Below are positions 1 to 5,178 of a DNA stretch of 7,887 nucleotides, piece after piece. The stretch spans positions 1 to 7,887 of the forward strand of contig JAGHDS010000270.1 in assembly GCA_021159845.1 (NCBI GenBank), in the 5' to 3' direction. The notes beneath the pieces were generated by a model. It saw only the letters and a list, made by a program, of their open reading frames with translations. It was not told the DNA's origin and did not search any database. A program made the translations under genes and the position numbers. How positions within the stretch are numbered: the stretch's first letter is position 1; every line of letters starts with the position of its first letter. The stretch comes from Anaerolineae bacterium. GTDB taxonomy: Bacteria; Chloroflexota; Anaerolineae; DUEN01.

Positions 1-78
1 CAAGGCCGGAGCGATGTTGCCCGGTGGCAGTCGCTTCCGCGTCCTGTGATGTTATCTCGGTGAGGCCTGCGGGACCCT
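1..78. other. Short non-coding tail after the last minus-strand gene
   Basis: These bases follow the stop codon of the acylphosphatase gene on the minus strand. I see no ATG or GTG start on that strand, no convincing hairpin followed by a T-tract, and no RNA gene. An operon terminator or further minus-strand genes may lie beyond the window edge. Nothing else can be supported here. Confidence 0.5.
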
Positions 79-381
79 CTACCAAAATCTCACCTCGAAC
101 CGATCATATTGGCCCGTGTAGGGCCCCCACACAGCATCCACACGTTGAACGCGGGCCGAGGACGGCCCACGACGTACGACCTCCAGAAACCGCTCCAGAT
201 CCGCCCGTCTTCCCTCCGCTTCCAGCTCGACACTCCCGTCCGGTCGGTTACGCACCCAGCCCGTCACACCCAGCCGGCGGGCCTGATTTTGCACGAAATA
301 TCGGAAACCTACGCCTTGGACTCGGCCGTGTACCTCCACCCACAGCCGAGCCATCTCATCGCTCATCGGGGAAGCTGCCAT
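79..381 (-). CDS. acyP: Acylphosphatase
   Basis: A 100-residue protein that should hydrolyse the carboxyl-phosphate bond of acylphosphates such as acetyl phosphate or 1,3-bisphosphoglycerate; it is a small cytosolic enzyme. The family signature is clear: GRVQGVGFR at residues 19-27 forms the phosphate-binding loop with catalytic Arg27, and VRNRPDGSVE at 43-52 supplies the catalytic Asn45. The protein ends in the usual FEVRF strand. The length is normal for the family (about 90-100 residues); the first ten or so residues are an extra tail. The ATG at 381 is chosen because an AGGA-type ribosome site sits about 6 bases upstream; internal ATGs at codons 6 and 10 are alternatives. It is the last gene of the minus-strand block, 25 bases after the TPR gene. 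The family call is secure, but its role in this operon is unknown. Confidence 0.96.
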   Translation of the reverse strand: MAASPMSDEMARLWVEVHGRVQGVGFRYFVQNQARRLGVTGWVRNRPDGSVELEAEGRRADLERFLEVVRRGPSSARVQRVDAVWGPYTGQYDRFEVRFW

Positions 382-406
382 GCCTCATCCTACCCAGAGC
401 GTTCGC

Positions 407-931
407 TCACGCGGTCTCATCCGATGCATCGGCATCCATAGAGCGTTGGATGCGATCCAGCCACAGCCGGGCGTCCCGGTCGTTGGGATCGACCTCTAGA
501 GCGCGCCAGAAGTGGGCTGCCGCGCGCTCCAGATCACCGCGCTCCTTGTAAATCAGCCCCAGGTTATAGTTCACATTAGGGGTCCTGGGGTTCACCAATA
601 GGGCCTGTTCAAAAGCGGCAATAGCTCGGTCCTGCATCTCGCGGGTGGAAAACTCCAGCCTTCCCAGGTAGGCGGCCGCCAGGTTAACCCACACCATAGC
701 GTTCTCTGGCTCCTGCTGCGAGGCCGTCTCCAACACAGGGATGGCTTTGGAAAATCGCCCCTGCATGACGTAGGCGCCGCCCAGGTTGATCGCCACTGCC
801 ACGTTGTCCGGGGCGAGCATGTAGGCTTCTTCTAAAACAGCCACGGCCTCACCCGGCCGCCGCGCGCTCAACAGCCGAGCGCCCTGGTTCAGCAGCTCGC
901 GCACCCGGCGGGCTATATCCTCGTCCGGCAT
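407..931 (-). CDS. TPR-repeat protein (four tetratricopeptide units)
   Basis: A 174-residue cytosolic protein made almost wholly of tetratricopeptide repeats, which form helical scaffolds for protein-protein contacts. Four units are visible at about residues 10-43, 44-77, 78-117 and 118-151, each with the small/large residue pattern and a closing P-x-(N/D) turn (APDN, EPEN, NPRT, DPND). The third unit carries about six extra residues (around EFSTREMQ) between its two helices. There is no signal peptide or membrane segment, and the C-terminal tail is acidic. The ATG at 931 is preferred over an adjacent TTG at 934, because AGGAGGAGGAAGGG lies 7 bases upstream of it. That ribosome site sits inside the end of the upstream gene, whose stop is only four bases before this start, so the two are probably translationally coupled. 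The partner is unknown; the neighbouring HEAT protein and small unknown protein are candidates. Confidence 0.9.
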   Translation of the reverse strand: MPDEDIARRVRELLNQGARLLSARRPGEAVAVLEEAYMLAPDNVAVAINLGGAYVMQGRFSKAIPVLETASQQEPENAMVWVNLAAAYLGRLEFSTREMQDRAIAAFEQALLVNPRTPNVNYNLGLIYKERGDLERAAAHFWRALEVDPNDRDARLWLDRIQRSMDADASDETA

Positions 932-935
932 CAAC

Positions 936-1268
936 TTACCCTTCCTCCTCCTCGGAGATGTTATGCAGGAGCTCGTAGTCCGTCAGGTTAGCCGTGAAGA
1001 ACTCCACGGCATAGGATTCTGGCATCCCCATCGTCTGGCTGATCTCGGATAGAAGTGTCTCCGCCAGAGAGCGGCGCTGTGCGGCGGTCAGCCGGGCGGC
1101 CACATCGTACCACAGCAACAGCGTGCCGTAGATCCCTTCGGCGGCAAAATGCAGGTCCAGCTTACCCACGCTGGTGGGCTCCTGAGCCGCGTCCAGATGA
1201 TCGAGGTCAAACAGGGCATACTGTTCCGAATAGGGCGTGCGTACCAGGCGCTTCAACTTGAGATTCAT
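936..1268 (-). CDS. Conserved-looking small protein of unknown family
   Basis: I do not recognise this 110-residue protein. It is soluble-looking, with no signal peptide, membrane segment or cysteine. It opens with a basic stretch (MNLKLKRLVRTPYSEQY), continues with a probable beta-rich half containing GKLDLHF and GTLLLWYD (about residues 35-55), then predicted helices (TAAQRRSLAETLLSEIS, 61-77), and ends in an acidic SEEEEG tail. It is likely real: it fills the space between the HEAT and TPR genes on the same strand, has AGGGGTG 7 bases before its ATG, and its last codons double as the ribosome site of the TPR gene. The tight packing suggests work with its HEAT and TPR neighbours, which is inference only. 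Confidence 0.75.
   Translation of the reverse strand: MNLKLKRLVRTPYSEQYALFDLDHLDAAQEPTSVGKLDLHFAAEGIYGTLLLWYDVAARLTAAQRRSLAETLLSEISQTMGMPESYAVEFFTANLTDYELLHNISEEEEG
939..952 (-). promoter_or_regulatory. Shine-Dalgarno of the TPR gene, inside the preceding coding region
   Basis: On the minus strand this reads AGGAGGAGGAAGGG and ends 7 bases before the ATG at 931. The same bases encode the final Glu-Glu-Glu-Glu-Gly run of the upstream small protein. It fixes the TPR start and suggests that translation of the two genes is coupled. Confidence 0.75.
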
Positions 1269-1311
1269 CGGCGATCACCCCTATTGGCATCCAAGCGCTG
1301 AATCCGTTCGA

Positions 1312-2334
1312 TCATTCGTCCCCATCATCCGTGAGTCCCCAATCCCAGAAAGCGTCTTCGTCTTCCAGGTCCTCACGGTCCTCCACCCCAAAATCGAACA
1401 TCGGGAGATCTGTCAATGTGCTCTCCCAGAACTCCAGCTCATCAAGGGCATCCTCTGCGGCCTCGCTGATGGCTTCGTTCTCGCTTTCGGTGTAGGCCAG
1501 GAGGGTGCGGCGTGCCTCTGGGCCGCCAATTTGTCCGAGGGCCCACAAAGCCGCCTGGCAGACCTCAACATCCGGATCGCCTGCTAGAGTGACCAGCTTG
1601 GGGATCGCCTCGTGCAGGCTTAGTTCGCCACAGGCTCGGGCAGCTTCGAACCGCACAGCCGGCTGGGGGCTATCCAGCTCCGCGATGACGATGGGGCGCC
1701 AATACTGGTCCGCGCTGCGCCCCATAGCGAATATGGCACTGATTCGCATACGGTCGTCCTCATCGTAGTAGGCGTTACGGATGATGTCCCGCACCCCAGA
1801 CTCGCTGGAGTAGGCGATGGCCTCCACCGCTCGACGCCGGACCTCTATGGGTTCCTCGGGTGTGTGGATGACGGCCAGCAAGGCCTTCTCGATGGCCATA
1901 GCCAGCGGTGCCTCGATTTCCTCCATCTCACCCAGCAGGATAAACCGCCCCAGGGAGATCGCGGCGGCAGCGCGCACCGCCTCGCTGCTGTCCTCTCGCA
2001 ATATATGCAACAACGGCCCGATCAAGGCGGGATCATCGTCTTCCCACAAACCATCGATTGCCTGCACGCGCACTTCGGGGTCCGGATCCCTTAATAACCA
2101 GCGAAAGATGGGCACGTAGTATAATTCGACCCGCTCTTCGGCCAGCTCCGCCAGGTTGCGTACAACCCAGCGTCGTCGCTCCACGGGAAGGTCCTTCCAC
2201 ACGGCCTGAAAACGCTCCAAATCCTCCCGCCCCAGGTCAGATAACCCCTGCAAGGCGGACACACGAGGCTGGTTTGTCATATCAGCCAGTTGGGCCAGTA
2301 CCTTGTGAATCCTGAACTCTGCTCTTTCCATCAT
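1312..2334 (-). CDS. HEAT-repeat protein with acidic C-terminal tail
   Basis: A 340-residue soluble protein of HEAT-like alpha-helical repeats, a scaffold fold used for protein or nucleic-acid binding. Repeats are clearest from about residue 75 to 300, with recurring D-P-(D/E)-x-x-V-R-x-x-A patterns: DPDPEVRVQAIDGL (83-96), SSEAVRAAAAISLG (116-129), IEVRRRAVEAIAY (163-175), DRMRISAIFAMG (194-205), QPAVRFEAARACGEL (224-238) and DPDVEVCQAALWALGQIG (253-270). The last 40 residues are strongly acidic and Trp/Phe-bearing (FWESTL, DEDAFWDWG), with no basic counterpart. No catalytic motif resembling phycocyanobilin lyases or deoxyhypusine hydroxylase is visible. The open frame extends to a TTG at 2406, but ATGs at 2343, 2334 and 2331 are more likely starts; I chose 2334, with a GGGATGG element just upstream. 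It lies 123 bases after the LysM gene and 43 before the small unknown gene. Specific function is unknown. Confidence 0.9.
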   Translation of the reverse strand: MMERAEFRIHKVLAQLADMTNQPRVSALQGLSDLGREDLERFQAVWKDLPVERRRWVVRNLAELAEERVELYYVPIFRWLLRDPDPEVRVQAIDGLWEDDDPALIGPLLHILREDSSEAVRAAAAISLGRFILLGEMEEIEAPLAMAIEKALLAVIHTPEEPIEVRRRAVEAIAYSSESGVRDIIRNAYYDEDDRMRISAIFAMGRSADQYWRPIVIAELDSPQPAVRFEAARACGELSLHEAIPKLVTLAGDPDVEVCQAALWALGQIGGPEARRTLLAYTESENEAISEAAEDALDELEFWESTLTDLPMFDFGVEDREDLEDEDAFWDWGLTDDGDE

Positions 2335-2426
2335 AATAACCATCCCGACGATACTCTTTCTCAGAAACTCCCTGCACAATCGCCGTCCATCCCAGTCACC
2401 TGGCAAGACGGAAACGTATCCTGGGG

Positions 2427-2453
2427 ACCATCATACAACGACGTACGGATGGT
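2427..2453 (-). repeat. Short inverted repeat after the LysM gene
   Basis: A perfect 6-base inverted repeat (ACCATC / GATGGT) with a 15-base loop lies 4 bases beyond the LysM gene's stop codon, in the gap before the HEAT gene. There is no T-tract on the minus strand after it, so it is not a standard intrinsic terminator. It could be a weak intercistronic hairpin or chance. Confidence 0.3.
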
Positions 2454-2457
2454 GGGC

Positions 2458-3750
2458 CTAGTTCCATGTGAACCCCCAGACTGGACTGCGTGGGCTGCGC
2501 GGCGCTCGGGCCACGATCCGGCCGTCGGCGCCTCGCCGGATCTGCTCCACCTGGACATACCAGCGGAATGAGCGTCCCATAACTTGAGGGGCTAACGATT
2601 GAAAAGCTCCCGGGACCCGCCATCCGGTCCCCTGCACGGTATCCTCGTAGAACCAGTTGATCTGATCCCGGGCGACGAGGAAGCCCAGATGCACTACGTA
2701 TACCTCGCCCGGTTGTAGCGTCCCCACGCTCTTCCAGCGTAGCTCGATGAACGCCTTCTCCCCGCCTGAGAACGGGGTGCCGTCCGCGGGGCTCAGCAAT
2801 TTAGGCGCCGGATAGATCAGAGCGACTGTTGGGGTCGGTGTGGGCGTGGGTTTTGGCCTGGGTGTCGGCGTGGTAGTGGGCAGCACTCCTCCCGGCCGCG
2901 GGATCAACAGACGTTGATTTACCTGGAGGCGGCTCGTATCCTCGATGCCGTTCACCCGGGCTAGCTCCTCCACGGTCACCCCGAAGCGCCTGGCGATGAT
3001 GAACAATGTATCCCCAGGAGCTACCAGATACACCGCGTTCTCCGGTTGGGTGGACGGCGCTGGGGTTTCCTCCGTAGAGGGAATGATCAGTTGCTGCCCG
3101 ATCTGTAGCTGGGTGGCATCCGTGATCCCGTTCGCCCGCTCCAGGGCGTCAATCGTCACACCGAAGCGGCGGGCGATCGCGCTGAGCGTATCACCAGGCA
3201 CGACAGTATAGGTGTTTCCCGATGAGGCCGTCAGCGTTATGACGGGCGTAGACGTTAAGGTAGCTGTTGGCGTGGCCGTGGGGTTCGGCGTGAGCGTGGC
3301 TGTCGGCGTCGACGTTGGCGTGTCCACTGACCGGGTGGATCGGACTGTTGGCACAGGCGTCGGTGCCAGGGCGAGCTCTGCCGTCTGGGTTGGCATGGGC
3401 GTGCTGCCCTCTATGGCGAACTCCACTGTGGGCAGGGCCGTCTCCATCAAGGCGTTTATGTCCGTCTTCCGGGGTATCCACCCGGCCAGCGTTGACCGGG
3501 CAAAGGGTATCCCCACCAATCCGATGGCGATCAGCGCTATGATCGCCAGGCCACCGGACCATGTCATCCAGGAGCGTTGCGCGGGGCGCCGCTCTCGGCC
3601 GCAATTGGGGCACAACGTCAGTTCGGCGGAAAAGCGATACCCACAGTAGCGGCAACGCACCGTGCGAGGTTTCTCGCGAAGCCTGGCGCCACATACCGGG
3701 CACACCTTCATCCCCGGACGAACCTCTGCTCCACATCGACTACACTGCAT
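2458..3750 (-). CDS. Membrane-anchored zinc-ribbon / double-LysM protein
   Basis: A 430-residue single-pass membrane protein that probably binds the cell envelope. From the N-terminus: two CxxC-type zinc ribbons (Cys3/6/17/20 and Cys33/36/47/50); a basic stretch and one hydrophobic helix at about 66-83; a Thr/Pro-rich linker (117-170); LysM 1 at about 180-224 (YTVVPGDTLSAIARRFGV); LysM 2 at about 240-284 (YLVAPGDTLFIIARRFGV); a second Thr/Pro linker (289-310); and a Trp-rich, probably beta-sandwich C-terminal domain (312-430). LysM domains bind N-acetylglucosamine-containing glycans such as peptidoglycan, so the ribbons should be cytosolic and the LysM part outside. The ATG at 3750 starts directly at the first zinc ribbon (MQCSRCG). 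An upstream TTG at 3900 keeps the frame open but overlaps the protease gene and reads through a terminator-like hairpin, so I rejected it. A signalling or wall-sensing role is inference. Confidence 0.9.
   Translation of the reverse strand: MQCSRCGAEVRPGMKVCPVCGARLREKPRTVRCRYCGYRFSAELTLCPNCGRERRPAQRSWMTWSGGLAIIALIAIGLVGIPFARSTLAGWIPRKTDINALMETALPTVEFAIEGSTPMPTQTAELALAPTPVPTVRSTRSVDTPTSTPTATLTPNPTATPTATLTSTPVITLTASSGNTYTVVPGDTLSAIARRFGVTIDALERANGITDATQLQIGQQLIIPSTEETPAPSTQPENAVYLVAPGDTLFIIARRFGVTVEELARVNGIEDTSRLQVNQRLLIPRPGGVLPTTTPTPRPKPTPTPTPTVALIYPAPKLLSPADGTPFSGGEKAFIELRWKSVGTLQPGEVYVVHLGFLVARDQINWFYEDTVQGTGWRVPGAFQSLAPQVMGRSFRWYVQVEQIRRGADGRIVARAPRSPRSPVWGFTWN
2821..2886 (-). repeat. Second Thr-Pro low-complexity linker
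   Basis: This stretch encodes residues 289-310 of the LysM protein, alternating Thr-Pro (TPTPTPT) with a few basic residues. It probably forms an extended, wall-spanning spacer between LysM 2 and the C-terminal domain. The DNA is a degenerate GT/GGC repeat that could vary in length. Confidence 0.7.
3226..3405 (-). repeat. First Thr-Pro low-complexity linker
   Basis: This stretch encodes about residues 116-175 of the LysM protein, rich in Thr, Pro, Ser and Ala (for example TPTSTPTATLTPNPTATP). The DNA has repeated GTCGGCGTG/GTTGGCGTG-like units on the plus strand. It probably forms a flexible, possibly glycosylated stalk between the membrane helix and the first LysM domain. Confidence 0.7.
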
Positions 3751-3767
3751 CGCACCACCACCGGTCC

Positions 3768-3807
3768 TGGGCGATCTCACAGAGCGCAACTCCCCCCCAA
3801 TCGCCCA
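3768..3807 (-). repeat. 8-base inverted repeat in the leader of the LysM gene
   Basis: TGGGCGAT at 3768-3775 and ATCGCCCA at 3800-3807 are perfect complements with a 24-base loop that includes a run of seven G on the minus strand. The hairpin would lie between the terminator-like structure and the LysM start codon, about 17 bases upstream of the ATG, close to its ribosome site. It may affect translation or compete with another fold, but no known riboswitch class is recognisable. Confidence 0.4.
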
Positions 3808-3811
3808 ACAC

Positions 3812-3845
3812 AAGAGACAAAAGAGCGAAACCATCGGCTTCGCTC
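3812..3845 (-). terminator. Intrinsic-terminator-like hairpin between protease and LysM genes
   Basis: On the minus strand, GAGCGAAGCC (3845-3836), loop GAT, then GGTTTCGCTC (3832-3823) make a 10-base-pair stem with a single G-U pair, followed by TTTTGTCTCTT. This fits a Rho-independent terminator about 30 bases after the protease stop codon. Since same-strand genes continue downstream, it may end a monocistronic protease message, act as a partial terminator, or be an attenuator. Confidence 0.65.
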
Positions 3846-3874
3846 CCACCAATCCGACCCGATCGGCGCAAACG

Positions 3875-4951
3875 TTACAACCCGGGTCCCGTCCAGTCAA
3901 TCTTGGGGACGCCCTGGATAATATCCTGGTATGTAATCAAGACCATCAGCATGAGCAGTAACGCCATGCCAACCAGATGTACCAGCCCCTCCTTTTCCGG
4001 GTCGACCCGTCGCCCTCGGATGGCCTCCAAGATGACGAACAACAAACGGCCGCCATCAAGCGCGGGTAGGGGCAACAGGTTGGTAAAGGCTAGCGCCGCG
4101 CTCAACACGGCCATGAATTGCAGGATGGGAAAGGCCTTTCCTGTAGCTACGGAGGCCTGGACGGCCCCACCAGTCAACTGAGCGATCCCCAACGGGCCGA
4201 TAGGGCGGGCTGCATTAGCCGGAATCAGCCCTCGTGCCAGCTCAACGGGTAACGCCAGCATCCGGACGCAGAAAGAGACGATCTGCTCCGCCGCGTAGAG
4301 CACCGCCCGCCCCGGGGGCACACTCCGGATCTCAGTGGCAAGCCGAATCGCGACGCCGATTGGGCCTTGTCCCTTCGGCGGATGGGCTCGCGGCGTGACG
4401 GAGATGGTCAGCCTCTCCGAGCCACGTCGTACCATCAACTGTAGTGGTTGTCCAGTGTGAATCCCGGTGACGCTCACCAGGTCCATCGGCGTCTCCACAG
4501 GCTGGTCAGCCGCCTCGATGATCACGTCCCCAGGTCGAATCCCCGCGGCTTCGGCCGGCGATCCAGGAGCGACCTCTGTGACTAATGCGCCCGCAGGCAT
4601 TGGTTGCCCTAGCATGAAAGAGGCTGAGGAAAGAACCAAGGCCAACAGAAGGTTCATAAACGGCCCGGCCAGCAACACAGCCGCCCGCACACGCCTCGGC
4701 TGGGTGGCGAAACTGCCCGGTCCCTCGGCCACATCTTCCCCCCGCATACGCACGAAGCCGCCGAAAGGGATCGCATTCAGTGTATACCGGATCCCATCCC
4801 GCTCGAACAGCGTTGCCAGCCGCGGTGGATAGCCAAGCCCGAACTCCTCCACAACGATGCCGTTGCGTCGCGCGACGACGAAGTGGCCGTATTCGTGCAC
4901 CAGCACCAAAACGCTCAACACGATGAAAAACGATACGGCCGTCACCAACAT
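3875..4951 (-). CDS. rseP: RseP-type site-2 (M50) intramembrane zinc metalloprotease
   Basis: A 358-residue integral membrane protease that cuts transmembrane segments of substrate proteins, typically after a first cut by another protease, as in anti-sigma factor release. The zinc-binding motif HEYGH is at residues 19-23 in the first hydrophobic helix, with Glu20 as the catalytic base. A PDZ domain covers about 110-190 (GSPAEAAGIRPGDVI). The third zinc ligand is Asp299 in NLLPLPALDGGRL. Further membrane helices lie at about 90-112, 275-295 and 325-341. The family-typical GYPPR (40-44) and IPFGGFVRMRGED (61-73) segments are also present, so all key residues are intact. The start is the ATG at 4951, with AGGAG about 12 bases upstream, a slightly long spacing. 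It is the first gene after the minus-strand promoter. The substrate is unknown; the adjacent single-pass LysM protein is a candidate by inference. Confidence 0.95.
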   Translation of the reverse strand: MLVTAVSFFIVLSVLVLVHEYGHFVVARRNGIVVEEFGLGYPPRLATLFERDGIRYTLNAIPFGGFVRMRGEDVAEGPGSFATQPRRVRAAVLLAGPFMNLLLALVLSSASFMLGQPMPAGALVTEVAPGSPAEAAGIRPGDVIIEAADQPVETPMDLVSVTGIHTGQPLQLMVRRGSERLTISVTPRAHPPKGQGPIGVAIRLATEIRSVPPGRAVLYAAEQIVSFCVRMLALPVELARGLIPANAARPIGPLGIAQLTGGAVQASVATGKAFPILQFMAVLSAALAFTNLLPLPALDGGRLLFVILEAIRGRRVDPEKEGLVHLVGMALLLMLMVLITYQDIIQGVPKIDWTGPGL

Positions 4952-4990
4952 AGGGTATTCGTGCTCCTATTCTTCATTAACAGCGCGAGG

Positions 4991-5019
4991 ATTATACTTT
5001 CTTTCAGAGGGCGTGGCAA
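4991..5019 (-). promoter_or_regulatory. Sigma-70-type promoter for the protease gene block
   Basis: On the minus strand the -35 box TTGCCA (5019-5014; five of six consensus bases) is followed by exactly 17 bases and a perfect -10 box TATAAT (4996-4991). Transcription would start near 4984, giving a leader of about 33 bases before the ATG at 4951. Match and spacing are the best in the window. Confidence 0.85.
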
Positions 5020-5049
5020 ATGCTTTTCGCCGGGTAACTCATTCGAGAG

Positions 5050-5080
5050 AGTGGTAGACAGCAAGCCGATGATCACCACT
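5050..5080. promoter_or_regulatory. Inverted repeat between divergent promoters (possible operator)
   Basis: AGTGGT at 5050-5055 and ACCACT at 5075-5080 are perfect inverted copies separated by 19 bases. They lie between the two divergent -35 boxes, where a regulator could affect both promoters. The arms are short and no regulator gene is seen in the window, so this could be chance. Confidence 0.25.
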
Positions 5081-5095
5081 GGCCACTCCATTCGC

Positions 5096-5123
5096 TTGAA
5101 AAATTCTTTGTATCGAGTATCAT
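5096..5123 (+). promoter_or_regulatory. Sigma-70-like promoter for the sugar gene block
   Basis: TTGAAA (5096-5101; five of six bases of the -35 consensus), a 16-base spacer, and TATCAT (5118-5123; five of six of the -10 consensus). Transcription would start near 5130, leaving about 48 bases of leader before the ATG at 5179. This also argues against the in-frame GTG at 5128 as the start codon. Confidence 0.65.
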
Positions 5124-5162
5124 TGAGGTGGCCGGGGGACTTTCAACCCGGGTACTACCCAG

Positions 5163-5170
5163 AGGAGGAG
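5163..5170 (+). promoter_or_regulatory. Strong Shine-Dalgarno of the oxidoreductase gene
   Basis: AGGAGGAG ends 8 bases before the ATG at 5179. It is nearly the full anti-16S complement and settles the start codon against the upstream in-frame GTG at 5128. Confidence 0.85.
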
Positions 5171-5178
5171 CAGAGACC

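Noticed and set aside
24..551. Plus-strand open frame of 175 codons
   Set aside because: It lies antisense to acylphosphatase and the end of the TPR gene, both with clear motifs. Its composition (Pro, Arg, Ser, His) is typical of a GC-rich shadow frame.
2335..2406. Earlier TTG start for the HEAT protein
   Set aside because: ATG codons at 2343, 2334 and 2331 are better starts, and the extra residues show no domain features.
3212..3649. Plus-strand open frame of 145 codons rich in Val and Gly
   Set aside because: It is the antisense reading of the Thr/Pro-rich linker and membrane segment of the LysM gene; the Val-Gly repetition comes from complementing Thr/Pro codons.
3191..3736. Second minus-strand frame of 181 codons rich in His, Ala and Asp
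   Set aside because: It is a frame-shifted reading of the LysM gene; the His/Ala/Asp repeats come from the Thr-Pro codon repeats.
3751..3900. N-terminal extension of the LysM protein from a TTG at 3900
   Set aside because: It would overlap the protease gene and be read through a terminator-like hairpin. The ATG at 3750 begins exactly at the first zinc ribbon.
5128..5178. Earlier GTG start for the oxidoreductase
   Set aside because: The predicted transcript start is near 5130, and the ATG at 5179 has an excellent ribosome site and begins directly with the first Rossmann strand.
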